64,000 nucleotides of DNA from Actinomycetospora endophytica (GTDB taxonomy: Bacteria > Actinomycetota > Actinomycetes > Mycobacteriales > Pseudonocardiaceae): NCBI RefSeq assembly GCF_021026375.1, contig NZ_JAJNDB010000001.1, positions 868,001 to 932,000 on the forward strand, read 5' to 3'. Below are positions 23,977 to 32,081 of the stretch, piece by piece (the stretch's first letter is position 1; each line of letters opens with the position of its first letter). Below the pieces are notes generated by a model, which was given only the letters and a program-made list of their open reading frames with translations, was not told where the DNA came from and did not search any database. The translations under genes were made by a program, and so were the position numbers.

Positions 23977-25032
23977 TCAGGGGAGGCGCTGCTCGACCGG
24001 CGCCAGGTCGAAGGGCACGTGGGGCTCGGCCTGGTACCAGTACGCGACCGACGACCAGTCGTCGCTGCGCCGGTTCGCGTGCCCGTGCTCGATCGTCACG
24101 CGGATCGACCGCTCGAACACCACCGGGTCCTCGACGTGGAAGCGGTAGAGCGACACCGGTCCGCGCCAGTTCCGCCCGCCCGGCAGCGTCACCCCGTGGT
24201 ACGGCGCCGAGTAGGCCTGCGTCGGGCACCAGGCGGTGTTGACGTAGTCCTCGGTCCCGGTGCCGTGCAGCGTCGGGGGCCAGTCGCCCGCGTCCTGGTC
24301 GATGAAGATCATGTCGTCGCCCTCGCCGTACCAGTTCCAGCGCCACCGGCGCCGCGGGCGGACGTTGAGCACGCACCCGACGTAGTGCCCGTGCCCCCGG
24401 GCCTCGAGGATCGTGTAGTTGTCGTTCCCCGTCAGGTTCGACCCGCCGAACTGGTAGTGCGCATTCGACCACCCGACCCGGATGCCGCGGGTCGGGTTCT
24501 CGCGGCGCCACTGGGCGTGGAACCGCCCGATGTCGTCGCCCAGGGTGTCGAGCTCCTCGAGGTCGACGTAGAAGTACGCCCAGACCTCCTCGGGTGCTTC
24601 GTTGACGAGCTCGATCCGCGCGCCGGATCCGAACGGCATCGCGAACCAGCAGTTCAGCGCCTTGCCGTCCTGCGGGCTCATCTGCAGCGGGAGGGAGACG
24701 AAGTTCGTCGTCCGGCCGTGGCCCACGCCGAAGAAGTCGCCGAGCGGCACGTCGACGCTCGGGTGCTCCTCACCGTCCCACCACATCCGCAGCACGAGCC
24801 AGCGGAGAAGGTCGTCCCGTCGTCGGCCGGGGGTCGTGACCGTGATCCAGAGGTGGGTGACGACGCCGGCGCCGCTCACGTCGAGCAGGGTGGCCGTCCC
24901 GCCGGGGGCGAGGTGGGCACGGTCGTCGTTGCCCCCGGTGCGGTCCCACGACGATTCCCGACGACGGCGGGTGCGCCGCAGTCGCGGCAGGTCGCGCAGG
25001 CTCGATCCGTGGGCGCCGTAGTCGACGGTCAT
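23977..25032 (-). CDS. DUF2961/GH172 glycoside hydrolase-like protein
   Basis: 351 residues matching DUF2961, now glycoside hydrolase family 172, whose studied members act on alpha-D-fructofuranosides or alpha-D-arabinofuranosides and assemble from jelly-roll subunits. Conserved stretches are THLWITVTTP, VPLGDFFGVGHG, NWYGEGDDMIFID (probable catalytic Glu) and GTGTEDYVNTAWC. No signal peptide is seen, so the site of action is likely cytoplasmic unless exported otherwise. In an arabinogalactan-containing actinobacterium, D-arabinan turnover is possible but unproven. It is divergent from a pair of unknown paralogues, 129 bp away. Confidence 0.83.
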   Translation of the reverse strand: MTVDYGAHGSSLRDLPRLRRTRRRRESSWDRTGGNDDRAHLAPGGTATLLDVSGAGVVTHLWITVTTPGRRRDDLLRWLVLRMWWDGEEHPSVDVPLGDFFGVGHGRTTNFVSLPLQMSPQDGKALNCWFAMPFGSGARIELVNEAPEEVWAYFYVDLEELDTLGDDIGRFHAQWRRENPTRGIRVGWSNAHYQFGGSNLTGNDNYTILEARGHGHYVGCVLNVRPRRRWRWNWYGEGDDMIFIDQDAGDWPPTLHGTGTEDYVNTAWCPTQAYSAPYHGVTLPGGRNWRGPVSLYRFHVEDPVVFERSIRVTIEHGHANRRSDDWSSVAYWYQAEPHVPFDLAPVEQRLP

Positions 25033-25161
25033 GTCCCGTCTCTTCCCGCCGCGGGAGCCGCGGACGCACCCCGACGGATTCGTCGCCGAACCCGGTGGAA
25101 CCGATCGGGCTCAACTGCCCTCCAAGCCCCCGAGGACGAGGACGACGTCGCGGAGGGATCG

Positions 25162-25818
25162 ATGACGAGGACCGGGAAGACCCAGCGGAGGCGGGCGGCC
25201 GGGCGGCGTGCTCCGGTGCGCGCACCGGGAGCGCTGACGGTGCAACTGCTCCCGCACCTGCTCATGGCCCAGGAACTGCCCCGGGCCCACGTCGGCGACG
25301 TGCTCGACGTGGTGCCCGCGATCTACGCCGGCGTCCTGCACGAGCGCCAGGTGTTCCACGGCTCGACCCCGCCGGACCACTGGTCGGTCGACGAGTTCGG
25401 CTGCGTCGACGCACGGGGCAGCGTCACGGCGATCCCCCTCGACCCGACGCGCGGGTGCACGTGCCGGATCGACGTCCTCGACGCGGCCGGGTGGCTCGTC
25501 CCGGTGAACTGGGCAGCCACCGAACCGCCCGAGGACGAGGGTCGGCTGCACGTCGAGGGCTCGTTGTACCTGGACCCGATGCTGGACGCCGGGACGGACC
25601 ACGGCGAGGCGGTCGCCCTCTGCCGCGGGCGATTCCGGCTCGCCGCGCTGCGGCGCTACCGCCGCACGGCGCACCGACCGACGGGGCCGGTCCCGCTGGG
25701 CCGGGTCCCGGGTCCCACCGAGGCGACGGAGGACGCCGTGTACGTGGCCGACCTGGTGCCCGAGCGCGACGACCGCCCCGCGGCCGCCGCCGAGGCGGTC
25801 GGACGGAGCGACTCGTGA
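25162..25818 (+). CDS. Unknown protein, first of two tandem paralogues
   Basis: 218 residues; I do not recognise the family. After a basic leader ([15 protein letters not shown]), it shows VGDVLDVVPAIY, WSVDEFGCVDARGS, VEGSLYLDPML, GRFRLAALRRYRR and the C-terminal AVYVADLV. These elements recur in the same order in the next gene. There is no membrane segment or signal peptide; predicted mostly beta. The ATG has GGAGGGA 4-5 bases upstream. Its TGA overlaps the GTG of the second paralogue (GTGA), so the two are translationally coupled and may form a heteromer. Confidence 0.72.
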   Translation: MTRTGKTQRRRAAGRRAPVRAPGALTVQLLPHLLMAQELPRAHVGDVLDVVPAIYAGVLHERQVFHGSTPPDHWSVDEFGCVDARGSVTAIPLDPTRGCTCRIDVLDAAGWLVPVNWAATEPPEDEGRLHVEGSLYLDPMLDAGTDHGEAVALCRGRFRLAALRRYRRTAHRPTGPVPLGRVPGPTEATEDAVYVADLVPERDDRPAAAAEAVGRSDS

Positions 25819-26426
25819 GCGCCGACGCGTGCACGCACGCGGGCTGGACGACCAGGCAGCAGGCGCGCCTCCGGGAGGTGACGACGGTGCAGCTCCAACC
25901 GCAGCACCTGCGCGCCGGTCGTCTCCCGGTCGTGGCCGTCGGGGAGTTGCTGGAGGTGGCTCCGGTGCTCTACCTGGACGAGGTGGAGGATCTGCGGTGC
26001 CGCCCACCCGTCGCCTGGGAGGCCGGCCCCTTCGGGATCGTGGGCGCCTGCGGCGTCATCGGTGAGCCCCGGATCCTGCACGAGGAGGACGGGGCGGTCG
26101 GGGTCCACATCCTGCAGGTGGGCGACCGCGAGGTCGTCCTCAACGACGCCGGTCTCGACGAGCCGGTGGACCTCGAGCCGGGTCGCCGGGTGTTCGTCGA
26201 GGGCTCGTTCTACCTCGACGTCGACCTGGTCGAGGCCACCGAGCGCCTCTCGATCCCGATGCGCGGCCGGTACCGGCTCGCCGCGGTGCGGCGCTACCGT
26301 GCCCGGCTGCCGGAACCGCCCCGGACCGAGCCGCTGCGCGGCATCCCCGCGCCCGACGACGTGGACGACGGAGTGTTCCTGCACGTCGCGGACCTCGTCG
26401 GGCCGGTCCGGACTCAGCCCTCGTGA
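25815..26426 (+). CDS. Unknown protein, second of two tandem paralogues
   Basis: 203 residues. It parallels the upstream protein: [53 protein letters not shown] and VFLHVADLV. It lacks the Arg-rich leader and instead has a short Cys/Trp segment ([14 protein letters not shown]). The GTG start overlaps the previous stop. No catalytic motif is evident. The 3' end overlaps the convergent htpX gene by 13 bp. A duplication followed by divergence is the simplest history; function is unknown. Confidence 0.72.
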   Translation: MSADACTHAGWTTRQQARLREVTTVQLQPQHLRAGRLPVVAVGELLEVAPVLYLDEVEDLRCRPPVAWEAGPFGIVGACGVIGEPRILHEEDGAVGVHILQVGDREVVLNDAGLDEPVDLEPGRRVFVEGSFYLDVDLVEATERLSIPMRGRYRLAAVRRYRARLPEPPRTEPLRGIPAPDDVDDGVFLHVADLVGPVRTQPS

Positions 26427-27247
26427 CGCGCCATCTCCTGCAGCCGGGCGATGCGGTCCTCGATCGGCGGGTGGGTGGAGAAGAGCTTCGACATGCCCTC
26501 GCCCATCCGGAACGGGTTGGCGATCATGAGGTGGGACTGTGAGACGAGCTTGGGATCGGGCGGCAGGGGCGCCGCCTGGGTCCCGTACTGCAGCTTGTTC
26601 AGCGCGGAGGCCAGCGCCAGCGGGTCGTGCGTCAGCGTCGCGCCGCTCGCGTCGGCCTGGTACTCGCGGGTCCGGCTCACGGCCATCTGCACGATCCCCG
26701 CCGCGAGCGGGCCGACGAGCGCCAGCACGATCGTCGCGAAGAAGTTCCGGTTGCCGCCGAAGAGCTGCGCTCCGAGCACCACGTAGGTGACGACGCTGGA
26801 CAGCGCGCCCGCCACCGACGAGATGAGGATGTCGCGGTTGTAGACGTGGGAGAGCTCGTGACCGAGGACACCGCGCAGCTCACGCTCGTCGAGCAGGCGC
26901 AGGATGCCGGTGGTCGCGCAGACCGCCGCATGGCGTGGGCTGCGGCCGGTGGCGAACGCGTTCGGCGCCTCGGTGGGGCTGACGTAGAGCCGCGGCATCG
27001 GCTGGTGGGCGGCGGAGGCCAGCTCGCGCACGATCCGGTACATGCCCGGCTGCTCGGCCTCGGTGACCGGCACCGCGTGCATCGCCTTGAGCGCGATCCT
27101 GTCGGAGAAGAAGTACGAGTAGCCGTTCACGCCGAGCGCGATGAGCAGGGCGATGAACAGGCCGCCGCGCCCGAACAGCGAGCCGATCAAGAGGATCAGC
27201 GCACTGAGCAGGCCCAGAAGCAGGGCGGTCTTCAGCCCGTTGCGCAC
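26414..27247 (-). CDS. htpX: HtpX-type membrane zinc metalloprotease
   Basis: 277-residue M48 protease for membrane-protein quality control. Two N-terminal membrane helices (about 5-22 and 28-47) precede the zinc site HELSH at 130-134. Two further hydrophobic segments (about 140-190) follow, then the third ligand Glu in [13 protein letters not shown]. The C-terminus [17 protein letters not shown] is invariant in the family. The active site faces the cytoplasm in known members. The start is GTG with AAAGGGA upstream. It is usually stress-induced in other bacteria; no specific operator is seen here. Confidence 0.95.
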   Translation of the reverse strand: MRNGLKTALLLGLLSALILLIGSLFGRGGLFIALLIALGVNGYSYFFSDRIALKAMHAVPVTEAEQPGMYRIVRELASAAHQPMPRLYVSPTEAPNAFATGRSPRHAAVCATTGILRLLDERELRGVLGHELSHVYNRDILISSVAGALSSVVTYVVLGAQLFGGNRNFFATIVLALVGPLAAGIVQMAVSRTREYQADASGATLTHDPLALASALNKLQYGTQAAPLPPDPKLVSQSHLMIANPFRMGEGMSKLFSTHPPIEDRIARLQEMARHEG

Positions 27248-27340
27248 CGTGGAATCCCTTTCGTCGTGGCCCGGGAGACGTCCCCGGCCGCACCAACCCT
27301 CTCAACGTGTGGGACGGGTGTGGGAGTTCCGGGCCCCGGC

Positions 27341-27940
27341 TCACCCCCGGGCGGCGCGGATCTGCTCGGCCGAGGCCCCGATCGCCTCCAGGTCCTCGGC
27401 GCGGCCGTGGCGCAGGAAGTGCTGGAGGTCGACCTGGACGAACAGGGCCCGGGCGGTGCCGACGAGTGGCCCGTCCTCGGAGTCGAGCCGGGCCTCGGCG
27501 CTGACGAAGTACTTGCGCCGCAGCACGCCGTCGAGCCGGGCGCGCAGCCACAGCGTCGTCCCGACCGGCACCGGCGCCCGGAAGTCGGTCTCCAGCCGCG
27601 CGGTCACGCACGAGCGGGTGACCAGGGGCGCGACCGACCCGAGGCATTCGTCGAACGCGGCCATGAGGTAGCCGCCGTGGATGAGGCCGGGCCCGCCCTG
27701 CATGTCGTCGGTCACGGCCATGCGGCTGCGCACCGCGACACCGACACCGGGGTCCCCGCCCTCGCCGCGGTCGTCGTCGACCCAGGACTCCATGTGGATC
27801 CCGCCCGGGACGTCGGCGCAGCCCCGGCAGGCCGGGTTGTGCGGCGGGATCCGCTCGCCGACGCCGGGGGCCTTGGGGTGGCGGGAAGGGATCGTCGCGT
27901 CGGCGGGGACGTCGAGGGAGCGGGCGGACGCCTGGGTCAT
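27341..27940 (-). CDS. Hotdog-fold acyl-CoA thioesterase (PaaI-like)
   Basis: 199-residue protein with a hotdog domain in the second half. GGPGLIHGGYLMAAFDECLG provides the HGG turn and the acidic catalytic residue, and LETDFRAPVPVGTTLWLRA is the typical strand pair. The N-terminal about 50 residues include a Cys-rich stretch (NPACRGCADVPGG) common in actinobacterial members. The start is ATG. It diverges from the crotonase gene with only 36 bp between starts, suggesting shared control of CoA-thioester metabolism. The substrate is unknown. Confidence 0.85.
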   Translation of the reverse strand: MTQASARSLDVPADATIPSRHPKAPGVGERIPPHNPACRGCADVPGGIHMESWVDDDRGEGGDPGVGVAVRSRMAVTDDMQGGPGLIHGGYLMAAFDECLGSVAPLVTRSCVTARLETDFRAPVPVGTTLWLRARLDGVLRRKYFVSAEARLDSEDGPLVGTARALFVQVDLQHFLRHGRAEDLEAIGASAEQIRAARG

Positions 27941-27976
27941 GAGCGCACGCTAACCGTCTTGGGGAGGATGTCCGCC

Positions 27977-28840
27977 GTGGCAGAGAGCACCGAGGGTCCC
28001 GCCGTCGTCGTCGAACACCTCGCCCCGGACGGCTCGTCGGACGAGGGCGGGGTGACCGCACTGCTGACCCTGCGGGACCCGCGCCGTCGCAACGCGATGT
28101 CCCGCGCGCTCTCCGACCGGCTGGTGGAGGCCCTCGACGCCGTCGTCGCCGACGACCGGGTGCGCGCGGTCGTCGTCACCGGAGCGGCCGACCGGGGGCC
28201 GGCGTTCTGCGCCGGGGGCGACCTCGACGAGCTCGCCGCGATCGGGGCCTCGGAGGGCGGCGACGGCGAGACGTCCATCAAGGCGGTCTACGCGGGCTTC
28301 CTCGCGCTGGCGGCGTGCCCGCTGCCGACCATCGCGGCGGTCGACGGACCCGCCGTCGGAGCGGGCATCAACGTCGCGCTCGCGGCCGACATCCGGCTCG
28401 CCGGGGACACCGCGCGCTTCGAGCCGGGGTTCCTGCGCCTGGGCCTGCACCCCGGTGGCGGGATGACGTGGATGACGCAGCGGCTGGTCGGCCAGCAGAC
28501 GACCCTCGCGATGCTGCTGGCCGGCGAGGGGATGGACGCCGCGGCCGCGGAGCGCAGCGGGCTCGCGCTGCGGCGCGTGCCGGGCGAGATGCCGGAGACG
28601 CCGGTCGACCCCGACGGCGCCGCGACGCGCTCCCCCGTCGTCGTCGAGGCGCTGCGGATGGCGGCGCACTCGGCGCGCGCACCGCGTGACCTCGTCGTCG
28701 CGACGAAGGCGAGCGTGCGCGCGACGGCCGACCTCGCCGAGCAGCGTGACGCGGTCGACGTCGAGGTCGGACCGCAGCTCGAGTCCCTGCACTCCCCCGC
28801 CTTTCAGGCGGGTCTCGAACGGGTCCGACGCCGCGGCTGA
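27977..28840 (+). CDS. Crotonase-fold (enoyl-CoA hydratase-like) protein lacking both catalytic glutamates
   Basis: 287 residues with the crotonase oxyanion features FCAGGDLDEL (78-87) and GPAVGAGINVALAADI. The two hydratase glutamates are missing: the first position is Asn132 in GAGINVALA, and the second is Phe152 in FEPGFLRLGL. Classical hydration is therefore unlikely; another crotonase reaction or acyl-CoA binding is possible. The GTG at 27977 is chosen because GGAGG lies 9 bases upstream, while the ATG at 27968 would overlap that site. Divergent from the thioesterase. Confidence 0.85.
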   Translation: MAESTEGPAVVVEHLAPDGSSDEGGVTALLTLRDPRRRNAMSRALSDRLVEALDAVVADDRVRAVVVTGAADRGPAFCAGGDLDELAAIGASEGGDGETSIKAVYAGFLALAACPLPTIAAVDGPAVGAGINVALAADIRLAGDTARFEPGFLRLGLHPGGGMTWMTQRLVGQQTTLAMLLAGEGMDAAAAERSGLALRRVPGEMPETPVDPDGAATRSPVVVEALRMAAHSARAPRDLVVATKASVRATADLAEQRDAVDVEVGPQLESLHSPAFQAGLERVRRRG

Positions 28841-28908
28841 CCTCTCCGACGGGGCTTGTTCGGTCAAGTGCGCTGTGACCCGCGCCGGGTGGCGCACCCC
28901 GCCGATCA

Positions 28909-28925
28909 CCACGCGGTTAACGTGG
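28909..28925. promoter_or_regulatory. Inverted repeat CCACG-N7-CGTGG upstream of korA
   Basis: Five-base arms flank CGGTTAA in the 180-bp gap before korA, an arrangement suited to an operator. No regulator is named, and the arms are short. Confidence 0.25.
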
Positions 28926-29020
28926 GATGTTGGTGTCGTCGCCCGGCGTCCCGGGGGCCGGGTGACCAGGGGATCGTCCGGGAGGACGACTCGTAGCGCA
29001 CGAAGGGGTTGGATCGCTCG

Positions 29021-30943
29021 ATGAGCACGGACACCGAGGTCGGGGCGGAGCTCCCCGACCACCTGGTGGCACACGGCGAAATCCGGCAGACCGAGGTCAA
29101 GCAGACCCACCGCGTGGTGATCCGGTTCGCCGGTGACTCCGGCGACGGGATGCAGCTGACCGGCGACCGCTTCACCTCCGAGGCGGCGGCGTTCGGGAAC
29201 GACCTCGCGACGCTGCCGAACTTCCCCGCCGAGATCCGTGCTCCTGCGGGGACGCTGCCCGGGGTGTCGAGCTTCCAGCTCCACTTCGCGGACTACGACA
29301 TCCTCACCCCCGGCGACCGCCCCGACGTCCTGGTGGCGATGAACCCGGCGGCGCTGAAGTCGAACCTCGAGGACCTGCCCCACGGCGGCGTCCTCATCGT
29401 GAACACCGACGAGTTCACGAAGCGGAACCTCGGCAAGGTCGGCTACGAGTCGAACCCCCTCGAGGACGACTCGCTGGCGCCCTACCAGGTGCACCAGGTC
29501 GCCATGGCGACGCTGACCCGCACCGCGCTCGAACCGACCGGCATGTCCAAGAAGGACGCCGAGCGGGCGAAGAACATGTTCGCGCTCGGGCTGCTGTCGT
29601 GGATGTACCACCGCGGCACCGAGTCCACCGAGGAGTTCCTGCGCGAGAAGTTCGCCAAGAAGCCCGAGCTGGCCGAGGCGAACATCCTGGCCTTCCGGAC
29701 CGGGTGGAACTACGGCGAGACCACCGAGTCGTTCGCGGTGACCTACGAGGTCGCCCCGGCCGCGCTGCCCACCGGCACCTACCGGCAGATCACCGGCAAC
29801 CTCGCCCTGGCCTACGGCGTCGTCGCCGCGGGTCAGCTCTCGAAGCTGCCGGTCTTCCTCGGCACCTACCCGATCACCCCGGCCTCCGACGTGCTGCACG
29901 AGCTCTCGAAGCACAAGGGCATGGGCGTGACCACGTTCCAGGCCGAGGACGAGATCGCCGGGATCGGCGCCGCCCTGGGCGCCTCCTTCGGCGGGTCGCT
30001 GGGGGTCACGTCGACCTCCGGGCCCGGCGTGGCGCTGAAGTCGGAGACCATCGGGCTCGCGGTCGCGCTCGAGCTGCCGCTGCTGATCCTCGACATCCAG
30101 CGCGGCGGCCCCTCGACCGGGCTGCCGACCAAGACCGAGCAGGCCGACCTGCTGCAGGCCATGTACGGGCGCAACGGCGAGGCCCCGGTCCCGATCATCG
30201 CGCCGGCGTCCCCGTCGGAGTGCTTCCAGGCCGCCATCACCGCGGCGCGGATCGCGCTGACCTACCGCACGCCGGTGTTCCTGCTCTCCGACGGCGCGAT
30301 CGCCAACGGCTCGGAGCCGTGGAACGTCCCGGACGCCTCGACGCTGCCCGACATGAGCGTGGAGTTCGCCACCGAGGCGAACGCCCCCGACGGGTCCGGC
30401 GAGTTCTGGCCGTACCTGCGCGACGACGACACCCTGGCCCGCCCGTGGGCGGTCCCGGGGACGGCCGGGCTCGAGCACCGCATCGGCGGCCTGGAGAAGG
30501 CCGACGGCCGCGGCTCGATCTCCTACGACCCGGACAACCACGACCGGATGGTCCGGCTGCGCCAGGCCAAGATCGACGGCATCCCCGTCGACGACGTCGA
30601 GGTCGACGACCCGTCCGGGCAGGCCGAGGTGCTCGTGCTCGGCTGGGGCTCGACGTTCGGTCCGATCGGCGCCGCCTGCCGCCGCGTCCGCGCCGCGGGC
30701 CTGGATGTGGCGCAGGCGCACGTGCGGTCGATGAACCCGCTGCCCGGCAACCTCGGCGACGTCCTCCACCGGTACCGGCGGGTGGTCGTCCCCGAGATGA
30801 ACCTCGGGCAGTTCGCCATGATGCTGCGCGCGCGCTACCTCGTGGACGTGCGCTCCTACACCAAGGTCGCCGGCCTGCCGTTCCAGGCCGAAGAGCTCGC
30901 CGGTGTCCTCACCGACGCCGTGAAGGGGGACCTTCCCGCATGA
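29021..30943 (+). CDS. korA: 2-oxoglutarate:ferredoxin oxidoreductase, alpha subunit (gamma-alpha fusion)
   Basis: 640-residue subunit of the CoA-dependent 2-oxoacid oxidoreductase producing succinyl-CoA, CO2 and reduced ferredoxin. An N-terminal gamma domain (about 30-220: IRFAGDSGDGMQLTG, PAEIRAPAGTLPGVSSFQ) is fused to the pyrimidine-binding alpha domain (from about 255: FLGTYPITPASDVLHEL, FQAEDEIAG, TSTSGPGVALKSE, RGGPSTGLPTKTEQ). This is the actinobacterial KorA arrangement. The ATG at 29021 has GAAGGGG 12 bases upstream. It overlaps korB by ATGA. It offers an oxygen-tolerant bypass of 2-oxoglutarate dehydrogenase as in mycobacteria. Confidence 0.93.
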   Translation: MSTDTEVGAELPDHLVAHGEIRQTEVKQTHRVVIRFAGDSGDGMQLTGDRFTSEAAAFGNDLATLPNFPAEIRAPAGTLPGVSSFQLHFADYDILTPGDRPDVLVAMNPAALKSNLEDLPHGGVLIVNTDEFTKRNLGKVGYESNPLEDDSLAPYQVHQVAMATLTRTALEPTGMSKKDAERAKNMFALGLLSWMYHRGTESTEEFLREKFAKKPELAEANILAFRTGWNYGETTESFAVTYEVAPAALPTGTYRQITGNLALAYGVVAAGQLSKLPVFLGTYPITPASDVLHELSKHKGMGVTTFQAEDEIAGIGAALGASFGGSLGVTSTSGPGVALKSETIGLAVALELPLLILDIQRGGPSTGLPTKTEQADLLQAMYGRNGEAPVPIIAPASPSECFQAAITAARIALTYRTPVFLLSDGAIANGSEPWNVPDASTLPDMSVEFATEANAPDGSGEFWPYLRDDDTLARPWAVPGTAGLEHRIGGLEKADGRGSISYDPDNHDRMVRLRQAKIDGIPVDDVEVDDPSGQAEVLVLGWGSTFGPIGAACRRVRAAGLDVAQAHVRSMNPLPGNLGDVLHRYRRVVVPEMNLGQFAMMLRARYLVDVRSYTKVAGLPFQAEELAGVLTDAVKGDLPA

Positions 30944-32034
30944 CCGCCGTCGAACTGCCCACCCCGTCCCTGGGCGGTCTGGACCTCGTCCCGACCACCG
31001 AGGAGACCCAGAAGGCGAAGGACTTCACCTCCGACCAGGAGGTGCGCTGGTGCCCCGGCTGCGGCGACTACGCCGTCCTGGCCTCGGTCCGGTCCTTCCT
31101 GCCCGAGCTCGGCCTCAAGCGCGAGAACATCGTGTTCGTCTCGGGCATCGGGTGCTCCTCGCGGTTCCCGTACTACCTCGACACCTACGGCATGCACTCC
31201 ATCCACGGCCGCGCCCCGGCCATCGCGACCGGGCTGGCGGTGACCCGCCCCGACCTGTCGGTGTGGGTGGTCACCGGTGACGGCGACGCGCTCTCGATCG
31301 GTGGCAACCACCTGATCCACGCGCTGCGCCGCAACATGAACATCACGATCCTGCTGTTCAACAACCGGATCTACGGGCTGACCAAGGGTCAGTACTCGCC
31401 GACGTCCGAGGTCGGGAAGGTCACCAAGTCCACGCCGATGGGCTCGGTCGACGCCCCGTTCAACCCGGTCTCGCTCGCCCTCGGCGCCGAGGCGACCTTC
31501 GTGGGCCGGGCGCTGGACTCCGACCGCAAAGGCCTCACCGAGGTGCTGCGCCAGGCCGCCGCCCACCGCGGCGCCTCGCTGGTGGAGATCTTCCAGGACT
31601 GCCCGATCTTCAACGACGGCTCGTTCGACGTGCTCCGCAAGGGCGACGAGGTGCAGCAGCGCCTCATCCCCCTCACCGACGGCGAGCCGATCCGGTTCGG
31701 CAACGATGGGGAGTACGGCGTCGTCCGGGCAGCGAGCGGCGGGCTCGAGGTCAAGCTGATCTCCGAGGTCGGTGAGGACGCCCTCGTGGTCCACCACGCG
31801 GACGAGACCGACCCCACGCAGGCGTTCGCGCTCTCGCGCCTGTCCGACCAGGACCTCACCCACACCGTCACGGGCATCTTCCGCAACGTGGAGCGCCCCA
31901 CCTACGACGACGGCGCCCGCGCCCAGGTCACCGCCGCCACCGAGCAGGCGCAGCAGCGCGGCGACAACCTCCAGGCCCTGCTCACCGGCAAGGACACCTG
32001 GGCCGTCGCGCCCACGCCGGACGGCGAGGCCTGA
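30940..32034 (+). CDS. korB: 2-oxoglutarate:ferredoxin oxidoreductase, beta subunit
   Basis: 364-residue thiamine-diphosphate subunit. WCPGCGDYAVL (Cys38, Cys41), GIGCSSR (Cys72) and a Cys near residue 215 in FQDCPIFND supply the [4Fe-4S] ligands. The cofactor motif starts at GDGDALSIGGNHL (113 on), with NNRIYGLTKGQYSPTS after it. The ATG overlaps the korA stop, and GAAGGGGG serves as its ribosome site, so the two are coupled. No ferredoxin gene is adjacent. The gene ends before a hairpin shared with the converging patatin gene. Confidence 0.93.
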   Translation: MTAVELPTPSLGGLDLVPTTEETQKAKDFTSDQEVRWCPGCGDYAVLASVRSFLPELGLKRENIVFVSGIGCSSRFPYYLDTYGMHSIHGRAPAIATGLAVTRPDLSVWVVTGDGDALSIGGNHLIHALRRNMNITILLFNNRIYGLTKGQYSPTSEVGKVTKSTPMGSVDAPFNPVSLALGAEATFVGRALDSDRKGLTEVLRQAAAHRGASLVEIFQDCPIFNDGSFDVLRKGDEVQQRLIPLTDGEPIRFGNDGEYGVVRAASGGLEVKLISEVGEDALVVHHADETDPTQAFALSRLSDQDLTHTVTGIFRNVERPTYDDGARAQVTAATEQAQQRGDNLQALLTGKDTWAVAPTPDGEA

Positions 32035-32041
32035 CGGCCAC

Positions 32042-32081
32042 GTGAGTGGAATCGGACGTTCCGACGTCCAATTCCACTCAC
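32042..32081. terminator. Bidirectional hairpin of the GTGAGTGGA type
   Basis: Arms 32042-32059 and 32064-32081 (18 bases, one G-T wobble, 4-base loop) lie between korB and the patatin gene. The right arm contains the patatin stop codon. The outer arm sequence GTGAGTGGAA matches the hairpin at 4695-4734. Confidence 0.75.

Noticed and set aside
27950-30769. Open frame of 939 codons on the minus strand opposite the crotonase and korA
   Set aside because: Antisense to two clear enzyme families, and its translation has no family features.
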